The position numbers and the translations under genes are program-made. From Rhodovulum sulfidophilum DSM 1374 (GTDB lineage Bacteria > Pseudomonadota > Alphaproteobacteria > Rhodobacterales > Rhodobacteraceae): a stretch of 64,000 nt of DNA. The notes under the pieces were generated by a model. That model worked only from the letters and a program-made list of their open reading frames with translations. It was not told the DNA's origin and did not search any database. The DNA lies in assembly GCF_001633165.1 (NCBI RefSeq), contig NZ_CP015418.1:1674001-1738000 (forward strand). The letters run 5' to 3'. This document shows, piece after piece, positions 9,885 to 17,514 of the stretch; the stretch's first letter is position 1, and the number at the start of each line of letters is the position of its first letter.

Positions 9885-11195
9885 ATGACGCGCAGCGCCT
9901 TGACCGGGACCAGGATTCGCGAACGCCGGACGATGATCGGCTTGCGGCAGGCCGATCTGGCCAGAATGGCCGGAATATCCCCGTCCTATCTCAACCTGAT
10001 CGAGCACAATCGTCGCAGAATCGGCGGCAAGCTGCTGGTCGAGATCGCCCGCAACCTCGATGTCGAGGCCTCGGCGCTGACCGAAGGCGCGGCCGCGGCG
10101 CTGATCGAGACCCTGCGCGAGGCGGCGGCCGATCATGACGCGGCCGAGGCCGAACTGCCCCGGCTCGAGGAATTCGCGGGCCGGTTTCCGGGCTGGGCGG
10201 CGCTGATCGCCGACCGCCACCGCCGGATGCGCGAACTGGAACGCACGGTCGAGATGCTGACCGACCGGATGACCCATGATCCGTTCCTGTCGGCCTCGCT
10301 GCACGAGGTGATCTCGGCGGTGACCTCGATCCGCTCGACCGCGGCGATCCTCGCGGATACCGAGGATATCGACCCCGACTGGCAGCGCCGGTTTCATCGC
10401 AACCTCAGCGATGACAGCCGCCGCCTGGCCGAGGGCGCGCAGGCGCTGGTGGCCTATCTCGACGAGGGGTCCGAGGATCCGGGCGTGCAATCCTCGCCGC
10501 AGGAGGAGGTCGAGGCCTTCCTGCGCGCCCGCGACTGGCATCTGCCCGAGCTCGAGCGCAGCCTGCCGCCCGATCCGGCGCGGATCGTGGCCGAGGCGCC
10601 CGAACTGACCTCGGCGCCCGCGCGCGAACTGGCGCTGGCGCATCTCCGGCGCTATCGCCGCGATGCCGAACTGATGCCGCTGCAGCGCTTCGCCGAGGCC
10701 GCGCGCGGCGCCGGGCTCGACCCGGGGGCGCTGGCGCAGGCCTTCGGGGTCGATCCGGGCGCCGTATTCCGCAGGCTTGCGGCCCTGCCGGAAGAGCGGG
10801 CGGGCGGGCCGGTCGGGCTGGTGGCCTGCGACGGGTCGGGCACGCTGACCTTCCGCAAGCCCGTCGAGGGCTTTTCGTTGCCCCGCTTCGGCGCGGCCTG
10901 TCCGCTCTGGCCGCTTTATCAGGCGCTGTCGCGGCCGATGGCGCCGGTCCGGGCAGTGGTCGAGCTGGGCGGTTCGGCGCCGCGACGCTTCCTGACCTAT
11001 GCGATCTGCCAGCCGGCCCTGGCGGCGGGCTTCGACGGGCCGCAGGTGCTGGAGGCGGCGATGCTGATCCTGCCCGAGGGCACGGTCGATCTGCCGCGCC
11101 TGGCGCCGCAGCCGGTGGGCACGTCCTGCCGGATCTGCCCGCGCCGGGACTGCGTCGCCCGGCGCGAGCCCTCGATCCTGGCCGATGGCTTCTGA
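9885..11195 (+). CDS. ScfR-type XRE-family short-chain acyl regulator
   Basis: A 436-residue DNA-binding protein. Residues 9-62 are a clear XRE helix-turn-helix (RIRERRTMIGLRQADLARMA, SPSYLNLIEHNRRR). The C-terminal third matches the ScfR/DUF2083 domain and ends in the cysteine cluster SCRICPRRDC. The middle is unusual: residues 131-192 (LHEVISAVTSIRSTAAIL, then an Asp/Arg-rich helix) look like a histidine-kinase dimerisation hairpin, with His140 at the phospho-acceptor position. I prefer ATG 9885, behind AAGGA, to the GTG at 9843. The family senses acyl-CoA and controls acetate, propionate or glyoxylate genes, which fits the neighbouring acsA. Confidence 0.78.
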   Translation: MTRSALTGTRIRERRTMIGLRQADLARMAGISPSYLNLIEHNRRRIGGKLLVEIARNLDVEASALTEGAAAALIETLREAAADHDAAEAELPRLEEFAGRFPGWAALIADRHRRMRELERTVEMLTDRMTHDPFLSASLHEVISAVTSIRSTAAILADTEDIDPDWQRRFHRNLSDDSRRLAEGAQALVAYLDEGSEDPGVQSSPQEEVEAFLRARDWHLPELERSLPPDPARIVAEAPELTSAPARELALAHLRRYRRDAELMPLQRFAEAARGAGLDPGALAQAFGVDPGAVFRRLAALPEERAGGPVGLVACDGSGTLTFRKPVEGFSLPRFGAACPLWPLYQALSRPMAPVRAVVELGGSAPRRFLTYAICQPALAAGFDGPQVLEAAMLILPEGTVDLPRLAPQPVGTSCRICPRRDCVARREPSILADGF

Positions 11196-11204
11196 GCTGG
11201 GGTT

Positions 11205-11233
11205 TTGACAGGGCGGGGCTTTGGCATGATAGT
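11205..11233 (+). promoter_or_regulatory. Sigma-70-type promoter for the two-component genes
   Basis: TTGACA, a 17-base spacer and GATAGT (4 of 6 to the -10 consensus) lie about 50 bp before the response regulator start. Confidence 0.6.
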
Positions 11234-11284
11234 CGGTACACAAGCGGGGCACGAACGCCCGCACGGGGAGGAGAGGGACCGGGG

Positions 11285-11653
11285 ATGGACAAGCGTGTCC
11301 TACTGATCGAGGACGAACCGAACATCATCGAGGCGATCCGCTTCATTCTGGCCCGCGACGGCTGGCGCGTCGACACCCATGCCGAGGGCAGCACCGCCTT
11401 TGCCCGCGTCGCCGAGACCCGCCCCGACATCGTGATCCTCGACGTGATGCTGCCGGGCCGGTCGGGCTTCGACATCCTGCGCGACATCCGCTCTGAATCC
11501 GGTCTCGACGGGCTGCCGGTGCTGATGCTGACCGCCAAGGGCCAGGTCAAGGACCGCGACCTGGCCGAGCGCATGGGGGCGAGCCGCTTCATGGCCAAAC
11601 CGTTCTCGAATACCGAGGTTCTGGCCTCGGTGCGGGAACTGACGGGCGCCTGA
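11285..11653 (+). CDS. Single-domain response regulator
   Basis: A 122-residue receiver domain with nothing after it. The acidic pocket is ED at 9-10, the phospho-acceptor is Asp53 (VILDVMLPG), the switch Thr is 83 (LMLTAKG) and the conserved Lys is 105 (AKPF). All key residues are present. It is the first gene of a three-gene set with a small membrane protein and the kinase, which should be its phosphodonor. Known CrbR regulators carry a LuxR output domain; this one has none, so it must act through a partner or serve as a phosphate sink. Confidence 0.9.
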   Translation: MDKRVLLIEDEPNIIEAIRFILARDGWRVDTHAEGSTAFARVAETRPDIVILDVMLPGRSGFDILRDIRSESGLDGLPVLMLTAKGQVKDRDLAERMGASRFMAKPFSNTEVLASVRELTGA

Positions 11654-11654
11654 G

Positions 11655-11915
11655 ATGGCCCGCGCGCCGCTGTTCCTGGCCCGCGAGGGTTACCGGCGGC
11701 GTCGGCTTGCCGACATGGCGCGGCTCTTGCCGGTGCTGGGCGCGGCGCTGTTTCTGGTCCCCGCGCTCGATGCCGAGGACGGGCTCGGGGCGGGCATGCT
11801 GATCTATCTGTTCATCGCCTGGTTCTGGCTGATCCTGGCCTCGGCCTTTGTCTCGTCCCGCCTGGTCCGCGCCGCGCCGCGCGAGACGGCCGAGCCCTCC
11901 CGCGAGGCGCCATGA
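11655..11915 (+). CDS. Small two-segment membrane protein beside the kinase
   Basis: An 86-residue protein that starts one base after the response regulator stop and overlaps the kinase start by 4 bp, so the three are translationally coupled. It has a basic N-terminus and two hydrophobic segments (about 23-40 and 46-68, with IYLFIAWFWLILASAF), then an Arg/Glu-rich tail. Its position beside a symporter-like domain recalls the small YjcH (DUF485) partner of the acetate permease ActP, but I see no clear sequence match. It may help fold or gate the sensor. Confidence 0.7.
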   Translation: MARAPLFLAREGYRRRRLADMARLLPVLGAALFLVPALDAEDGLGAGMLIYLFIAWFWLILASAFVSSRLVRAAPRETAEPSREAP

Positions 11916-14605
11916 TCGCCTTCGACATGCTCGTCGCGATCTGTCTCGTCTATGTCGCGCTTCTGTTCGGCGTCGCCTTTCTGGCCGAGCGCCGCGGGGC
12001 GCGCGGAAGCAATGGCTGGCTGCGCTCGCCCGTGATCTACACGCTGTCGCTGTCGGTCTACTGCACTGCCTGGACCTTCTACGGCGCTGTCGGCTACGCC
12101 GCGCGCTCGGGGCTTGAATTCGTCACCATCTATCTCGGGCCGACACTGGTCCTGATCGGCTGGTGGTGGACGCTGCGCAAGCTGGTGCGGATCGGCAAGA
12201 CCCAGCGGATCACCTCGATCGCCGACCTGATCTCGTCGCGCTACGGCAAGTCGAACCTGCTGGGGGTCATCGTCACTCTGATCGCGGTGGTGGGCACGAC
12301 GCCCTATATCGCGCTGCAGCTGCAATCGGTGACCCTGTCCTTCGCGGTCTTCGCCGCGGCGGGCACCAACGGGCCCTGGCAGCCCACCGATCTCAAGGCC
12401 GCGGCCTTCAGCGTGGCGGTCGGGCTTGCCGTCTTCACCGTGATCTTCGGCACCCGCAACCTCGATGCCAACGAGCGTCATCACGGCGTGGTCACCGCCA
12501 TCGCGGTCGAGGCCGCGGTCAAGCTGGTCGCGCTGCTGGCGGTCGGGCTGTTCGTGGTCTGGGGGATCGGCGGCGGCGCCCAGGCGACACTGGCGCGGAT
12601 CGAGGCCTCGCCGCTGGCGGGCATGCCGCTTGCGCCCGGCCGCTGGATCGGCCTGACCTTCCTGGCCGGGGCGGCGATCCTGACGCTGCCCCGGATGTTC
12701 CAGGTTCTGGTGGTCGAGAACGAGGACGAGCGTCATCTGGCCACCGCCGCCTGGGCCTTTCCGGCCTATGTCTTCCTGATGAGCCTGTTCGTGGTGCCGA
12801 TCGCCGCGGTCGGTCTGGCCGAGATGCCGCCCGGCGCCAATCCCGATCTCTTCGTGCTGACCCTGCCGCTTGCCCGCGGCCAGGACGGGCTGGCGACGCT
12901 GGCCTTTCTGGGCGGGTTCTCCTCGGCCACCTCGATGGTGATCGTCGCGGCCATCGCGCTCTCGACCATGGTCTCGAACCATATCGTCATGCCGCTTTTC
13001 CTGCACTGGACGCGGGCGGGGGCCACCATGTCGGGCGATGTGCGCAATCTGGTGCTGCGGTCGCGGCGGCTCTCGATCGGGGGCGTCCTGCTTCTGGGCT
13101 ATCTCTATTACCGGCTGACCGGCGGCAGCGAGGCGCTGGCCGAGATCGGGCTGATCTCCTTCGCGGGCGTGGCCCAGTTCCTGCCGGCGCTACTCGGCGG
13201 CATCCTGTGGCGCGGCGCGACCCGGGCCGGGGCGCTGGCCGGGCTGACGCTCGGCTTCGCGCTCTGGGCCTACACGCTGTTTTTGCCGAGCTTCGGCGAG
13301 GGGGCGGTGATGAGCGCGAGCCTTCTGGCGGACGGCCCCTGGGGGATCGGCTGGCTGCGTCCGCAGGGGCTGTTCGGGCTCGACGGGCTCGACCCGCTGG
13401 TCCATGCGGTGGTGTTTTCGATGGGGGTGAATGCGCTGGCCTTCACGCTGGTCTCGATGCTCGATTTTCCCGGCCCGATGGAGCGGCTGCAGGCGGCGCA
13501 ATTCGTCAACGTCTTCGATCACTCTCCCTCCGGGCAGGGCTGGAGCCAGGGCCGCGCCGAGGCCGAGGACCTTTTGCTGATGGCCCAGCGCATCCTTGGC
13601 GCCGACGATGCCCAGAGGCTGTTCCAGCGGGCCGCGGTCGATCAGGGCAAGCAGGGTTATCTGCCCGACACCACCCCCGAATTCCTGCAGCGGCTGGAAC
13701 GCAGGCTGGCCGGCTCGGTCGGCGCGGCCACGGCCCATGCGATGGTCGGGCAGATCGTCGGCCGGTCGTCGGTGTCGGTCGAGGATCTGATGAAGGTCGC
13801 CGACGAGACCGCGCAGATGATGGAATATTCGAGCCAGCTCGAGGCGAAATCCGAAGAGCTGTCCCGCACCGCGCGCCAGCTGCGCGAGGTCAACGAGAAG
13901 CTGACCGAGCTGTCGGTGCAGAAGGACGCCTTTCTCAGCCAGATCAGCCATGAGCTGCGCACGCCGATGACCTCGATCCGGGCCTTTTCAGAGATCCTGA
14001 TGGAAAACGGCGATCTGCCGCCCGAGCGCCTGGTCGATTATTCCCGCATCATCCATCAGGAAAGCATGCGGCTGACCCGGCTGCTCGACGACCTGCTGGA
14101 TCTGTCTGTGCTGGAAAACGGCCAGGTCTCGCTGCATCCGCAGCCGGTGAGCCTGTCCGATCTGCTCGACCGGTCGGTCGCGGCGGCAGGCGGGGGCTCG
14201 GGGCGGGCGCCGATGACGATCCGGCGCGATCCGGCCGCCGAGCGGGTGGCGCTGGTCACCGATGGCGATCGGCTGAGCCAGGTCTTCATCAATCTCGTCA
14301 CCAATGCGCGGAAATACTGCGATGCCGCCGAGCCCGAGCTGACGATTTCGGTGACCGAGGAGGAGGGCGCCGTGGCGGTCGATTTCGTCGATAATGGCAG
14401 CGGCATCCCCGAACGCAGCCAGTCGATCATCTTCGAGAAGTTCTCGCGCCTGACCGACCCGCGCAAGGCCGGAGGCGCCGGGCTGGGGCTCGCGATCTGC
14501 CGCGAGATCATGGGGCGGCTCGGCGGCGCGATCGTCTATCTGCCGGGGCAGGGCGGGGCCGCGTTCCGGGTGACGCTTCCCAGGGGCTGCGCCGAGGCCG
14601 CCTGA
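11912..14605 (+). CDS. Histidine kinase with sodium/solute symporter sensor domain (CrbS-like)
   Basis: An 897-residue inner-membrane sensor kinase. Residues 1 to about 510 are a symporter-type membrane domain with many helices (CTAWTFYGAVGYAA, ITSIADLISSRYGKS, a late GTRNLDANERHHG). A coiled-coil linker covers about 635-672. The kinase core follows: H-box FLSQISHELRTPMTSI with His680, N-box NLVTNARKY, G1 DNGSGIPE and G2 GGAGLGLAICREIMG, all complete. Relatives (CrbS, MxtR) control acsA in response to acetate in other proteobacteria. Sitting next to acsA and a transporter operon here, it probably senses or co-transports a short carboxylate. Confidence 0.9.
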   Translation: MIAFDMLVAICLVYVALLFGVAFLAERRGARGSNGWLRSPVIYTLSLSVYCTAWTFYGAVGYAARSGLEFVTIYLGPTLVLIGWWWTLRKLVRIGKTQRITSIADLISSRYGKSNLLGVIVTLIAVVGTTPYIALQLQSVTLSFAVFAAAGTNGPWQPTDLKAAAFSVAVGLAVFTVIFGTRNLDANERHHGVVTAIAVEAAVKLVALLAVGLFVVWGIGGGAQATLARIEASPLAGMPLAPGRWIGLTFLAGAAILTLPRMFQVLVVENEDERHLATAAWAFPAYVFLMSLFVVPIAAVGLAEMPPGANPDLFVLTLPLARGQDGLATLAFLGGFSSATSMVIVAAIALSTMVSNHIVMPLFLHWTRAGATMSGDVRNLVLRSRRLSIGGVLLLGYLYYRLTGGSEALAEIGLISFAGVAQFLPALLGGILWRGATRAGALAGLTLGFALWAYTLFLPSFGEGAVMSASLLADGPWGIGWLRPQGLFGLDGLDPLVHAVVFSMGVNALAFTLVSMLDFPGPMERLQAAQFVNVFDHSPSGQGWSQGRAEAEDLLLMAQRILGADDAQRLFQRAAVDQGKQGYLPDTTPEFLQRLERRLAGSVGAATAHAMVGQIVGRSSVSVEDLMKVADETAQMMEYSSQLEAKSEELSRTARQLREVNEKLTELSVQKDAFLSQISHELRTPMTSIRAFSEILMENGDLPPERLVDYSRIIHQESMRLTRLLDDLLDLSVLENGQVSLHPQPVSLSDLLDRSVAAAGGGSGRAPMTIRRDPAAERVALVTDGDRLSQVFINLVTNARKYCDAAEPELTISVTEEEGAVAVDFVDNGSGIPERSQSIIFEKFSRLTDPRKAGGAGLGLAICREIMGRLGGAIVYLPGQGGAAFRVTLPRGCAEAA

Positions 14606-14700
14606 AATCGGTCGCATTTTAGAGGCAACCCTTTCTAAACCTTGACCGGTTTATCACCGGGGAGAACCCATCGGGAACGGCGATCGAGAACGGACGCGAC

Positions 14701-15885
14701 ATGGCGGAAGACGGACATCATGCAATCCTGCGACGCATACTCGGCGAAGACCGGGTGTCGCTGGGCGGCGGCCGGGGCGGCGGCAATAACGGCGCGGCCG
14801 CGCTCAGGCTCGAAACGGCGCGGGCCATGCGCGATTCCTTCGGGCTGACCGCCCTGGTCGAGGAGTGCAAGGCCGACAGGGCAGGGCTGCCCGAGATCCA
14901 GGCGGAAATCGGGCCGGGTTCGCTGCCGATCCTACTGCGCACGTCCGACGGGCGGCTCGGCCTTGTGGTTTATTCCTCCGAGCTGGCGCTGGCGCTGCTC
15001 GAATGGCGGCTGATCGGGTTCCTGTCCGAAACCGCGCCGCCGGACCGGCCGCTGACCGCGACCGATGCGGCGGTGCTGGCCGATCTGACCGATCCTGTCC
15101 TCGACCGTTTCGGCCGGGCCATGAAAGAGGCCGATGGTGTCGACTGGGCCTCCGGCTATACCCAGGGTGCCCGGATCGACGATCCGCGCCATGTGCCGCT
15201 GATCATGGCAGCCGGACGCTACCGGCTTTACCGGCTGAGGCTGGTGGCCGGGCGCGGTCGCGCGGGCGGGCTGATCATCGCCTTGCCCGAGGCGGCGCCG
15301 GTCCTGCGCCCCAGAACCGCCGAAAATGTCGCGCGGCCCTGGCCCGAGGCGCTGCGCGCGGGCGTTCTCGGCGCCGAACTCACCCTCAACGCGGTGCTCT
15401 GGCGCAGCCGGGTCTCGGCTGCGGCCATCGCGCGGTTCCGCCCGGGCGATCTGATCCCGCTGCCAGCCGCGGCGCTGGGGGCGGTGCAACTCGAAGGGCC
15501 GGGCGGTGTCGCGATCGCGGGCGGACGGCTGGGGCAGGCGCATGGCGACCGGGCGGTCAAGCTCGACACCGAAAGTGGCGAGGCCGATGCGTCGGCCTTC
15601 GATGCCGGCCCCGCCGAGATCGGCGCGCTGGCCGCCTCCGGTCTGCCCGGTTCCGACCTGCCGATGGGCGAAGCGGGGGGCGGTCTGGACGACGCCGGCG
15701 GTTTCGATTTCGCCGCCGAGGGGCTCCCGGCCGACGGGCTCGATCAAGGGGGAGAGGATTTTCCCTTCGATCCGGCGGGGTTCGACAGCGATCTCGAGAA
15801 TGCGCTTGAGAACGGCCTCGATGGGGGCGGGTTCGGCGCCGCGCCGCTCGACCTTTCCGAGGATTTTCCCTCCGTGTCGGCCTGA
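14701..15885 (+). CDS. FliM/FliN-family (SpoA domain) protein with acidic tail
   Basis: A 394-residue protein. Residues about 15-185 resemble the middle part of a FliM-like switch protein, and 190-265 resemble a SpoA domain (RFRPGDLIPLPAAALGAVQL, then VAIAGGRLGQAHGDRAVKL). The last 125 residues are low complexity, rich in Asp, Glu, Gly and Phe and almost free of Lys or Arg. No flagellar gene is nearby. It lies 95 bp after the kinase in the same direction but has a weak ribosome site. Relatives join the flagellar or type III secretion C-ring; an orphan copy could have another partner. Family confidence is moderate. Confidence 0.65.
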   Translation: MAEDGHHAILRRILGEDRVSLGGGRGGGNNGAAALRLETARAMRDSFGLTALVEECKADRAGLPEIQAEIGPGSLPILLRTSDGRLGLVVYSSELALALLEWRLIGFLSETAPPDRPLTATDAAVLADLTDPVLDRFGRAMKEADGVDWASGYTQGARIDDPRHVPLIMAAGRYRLYRLRLVAGRGRAGGLIIALPEAAPVLRPRTAENVARPWPEALRAGVLGAELTLNAVLWRSRVSAAAIARFRPGDLIPLPAAALGAVQLEGPGGVAIAGGRLGQAHGDRAVKLDTESGEADASAFDAGPAEIGALAASGLPGSDLPMGEAGGGLDDAGGFDFAAEGLPADGLDQGGEDFPFDPAGFDSDLENALENGLDGGGFGAAPLDLSEDFPSVSA

Positions 15886-15918
15886 CGGCGATAGGGCGGC
15901 AACAAAAGCGGGGCCGGA

Positions 15919-16389
15919 TCAGCGCGCGGTCGCCAGCTCCTCGATCTGGGCCTCGAGGCCCGGCATGGCGAAACCCGCCCGTTCCAGCGCGGCCATGATG
16001 TCTGCCGTCGGCTTCCGCCCGGCCTGGGCCAGCGCCCAGATCACCGAAGACCGGAAGCCGGCCCGGCAATAGGCGAAGACCGGGCCGGGAAGCGCGCCCA
16101 TCGCCTCGGTCTGCGCCGCGATCATGGCGGGCGTGATCGGCGCATGGCGCACCGGGATCGCGGCAAAGCCGAGACCTGCTGCCCGGGCCGCCGCTTCCAT
16201 CGCGGCTGCCGAAGCGTCCGCCGCGACCTCTTCATCGGGCCGGTTGCAGATCACTGAGCGGAAACCTGCCTGTGCCAGCACCGCCAGGGTTTCAATCCCG
16301 GGTTGTGGCGCTGCGGCGAATTCCTTGTCCAGCCACATCATCGGGGGCAGATCCAGCCCCTCGGCATTGCGGTTCATGTCTTCTGCCAT
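15919..16389 (-). CDS. TIGR01244-type phosphatase/sulfurtransferase-like protein
   Basis: A 156-residue protein of the dual-specificity phosphatase-like fold found alone or joined to Blh hydrolases. The catalytic loop is FAYCRAGFRSS, holding the Cys-x5-Arg pattern. Upstream is the usual FRSVICNRPDEE strand. Relatives in alphaproteobacteria are linked to sulfide and sulfur metabolism, but the true reaction is not settled. AGAGGGGG lies about 10 bp before the chosen ATG; a second Met is five codons in. An FNR-like box lies about 90 bp upstream and could also serve this gene. Confidence 0.75.
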   Translation of the reverse strand: MAEDMNRNAEGLDLPPMMWLDKEFAAAPQPGIETLAVLAQAGFRSVICNRPDEEVAADASAAAMEAAARAAGLGFAAIPVRHAPITPAMIAAQTEAMGALPGPVFAYCRAGFRSSVIWALAQAGRKPTADIMAALERAGFAMPGLEAQIEELATAR

Positions 16390-16475
16390 GGCGGTTCGCC
16401 CCCTCTTTTCGTGGAATCGTTCCAGCCCACAATCGCGGCTTTCCGGCCGAGGCGCAATGCGCGGTCCTTCGCGGT

Positions 16476-16489
16476 TTGATATGTGTCAA
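16476..16489. promoter_or_regulatory. FNR/FnrL-like box
   Basis: TTGAT-ATGT-GTCAA matches the FNR consensus TTGAT-N4-ATCAA at 9 of 10 positions. It sits in the divergent gap between the phosphatase-like gene and the DksA/TraR-type gene, centred 64 bp before the latter's start. Confidence 0.55.
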
Positions 16490-16546
16490 TGCCGGTTTTT
16501 CGCCATGATGTCACAGGCCTCTGGCCGGGCATTCTGCGGTCTAAGC

Positions 16547-16876
16547 ATGGCGAACCATGGCGAGGCGGCGTTACCGCAAGCGCCGGTTTCCGACGCGGCG
16601 GACCAGGCTGGGGCGGGTGGCTCCACGATATCGGGACTGAACCGCGACCTGCGCCAATCCAGGGGCCGGGTTGAACTTGTGGTTGAGCGTGAGGAGGATG
16701 AGGTGTTGCAGGGGTTGGACCGTCGGGGGAGGGCCGGGTTTCGTCCGGTCCGTGCAGCCCTCGCGCGAATCGAAAGCGGCGGTTACGGTTTTTGCGTGCG
16801 CTGCGGCGAGGGGGTCGCGGAAGGGCGGCCGGATGCGGGTTTCGCAACGCCATTTTGCCGCATCTGCGCCCGATAG
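16547..16876 (+). CDS. DksA/TraR-family zinc-finger protein
   Basis: A 109-residue protein with a C-terminal zinc finger of four cysteines (FCVRCGEGV, 17 residues, FCRICAR), as in DksA, TraR and YbiI-like proteins. The helical part before it (about 30-75) is Glu/Arg-rich and shorter than in true DksA, so it probably binds RNA polymerase through the secondary channel without the full coiled coil. ATG 16547 is the most natural start after the intergenic FNR-like box; the frame stays open upstream. It may be an anaerobic adjuster of transcription, which is inference from the box. Confidence 0.72.
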   Translation: MANHGEAALPQAPVSDAADQAGAGGSTISGLNRDLRQSRGRVELVVEREEDEVLQGLDRRGRAGFRPVRAALARIESGGYGFCVRCGEGVAEGRPDAGFATPFCRICAR

Positions 16877-16900
16877 GGGCCGCTGTATAGGAACCGTCCG

Positions 16901-17191
16901 ATGAGCCAAACGAGCCGACACAGCCGTATGCCAGCATTTTCCAACAGCGCCGCCCCCGACGAAACCCGCGCCCTGATCCGGGCCCGGATCGAGAGCCTTC
17001 TGAGCAGCAGAGCCGTGGCCAGCCAGGTCGGCCGGCAGTTGCGCACCAAGGGCTGCTGCAGCCCCTGGGCGGCTGCGTCTGCCGCGGCCGACGAGCAGGA
17101 TGGGCAGGCCCATGAGGCCGCGCAAGCCTGCACAACCAGGACAGGGAGACAGGGATGGCGTTCGAACAGCTCAAGGCAGGGATCGCACTGA
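16901..17191 (+). CDS. Doubtful small open frame
   Basis: A 96-codon open frame fills the 278-bp gap after the DksA-like gene, but it overlaps the next gene by 37 bp in another frame and its last third has a composition unlike neighbours. No motif is recognised beyond GCCSPW. An inner Met at 16928 would shorten it. I list it so that the gap is described; it is more likely non-coding leader sequence. Confidence 0.2.
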   Translation: MSQTSRHSRMPAFSNSAAPDETRALIRARIESLLSSRAVASQVGRQLRTKGCCSPWAAASAAADEQDGQAHEAAQACTTRTGRQGWRSNSSRQGSH

Positions 17192-17367
17192 TCCTCGAGG
17201 AGATCGAGAAGCGGCCCGAGGACCGTCACGTCCTGCAGGAGGAACTGCGCGGCAAGATCGCCGAATTGCGTGCGCTCGGCATGCCCGTGCCCGAAGATAT
17301 CCTGCGGCTCGAGCGGGAGCTCGAGGATGACGGCTCGGACGATCTCTACGACGACATGCCGGTTTGA
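17155..17367 (+). CDS. Conserved-looking small helical protein
   Basis: A 70-residue, charged, mostly helical protein (MAFEQLKAGIALILEEIEKR, later LQEELRGKIAELRALGMPVP) ending in an acidic DDGSDDLYDDMPV tail. CAGGGAGACAGGG stands before the ATG. There is no signal peptide or membrane segment. The pattern suggests a short coiled-coil cytoplasmic protein. I do not recognise a named family, though codon use is like the neighbours. Confidence 0.65.
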   Translation: MAFEQLKAGIALILEEIEKRPEDRHVLQEELRGKIAELRALGMPVPEDILRLERELEDDGSDDLYDDMPV

Positions 17368-17456
17368 GCCCTCGCCGTTCCGGCGCCGCTTGCGGTCGTC
17401 CGGTCGCGGCGGGATGTTGCGTTTCGGGCCGGAGCGCCCCCTAATGGTCGCCGGAT

Positions 17457-17471
17457 GAATTCTGGTCCGGG
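17457..17471. repeat. Half copy of the ispG-end palindrome
   Basis: GAATTCTGGTCCGGG is identical to one arm of the palindrome at 43954-43990. A 15-base match can arise by chance in a window this long, so this is tentative. Confidence 0.3.
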
Positions 17472-17514
17472 CGGTCGCGCCGCTCCGGAACCGTGACGGA
17501 CGGGGGATCGAAGA

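Noticed and set aside
7051..9888. A 945-codon plus-strand frame opposite livH and the binding protein
   Set aside because: It is antisense to well-supported transporter genes and has no domain.
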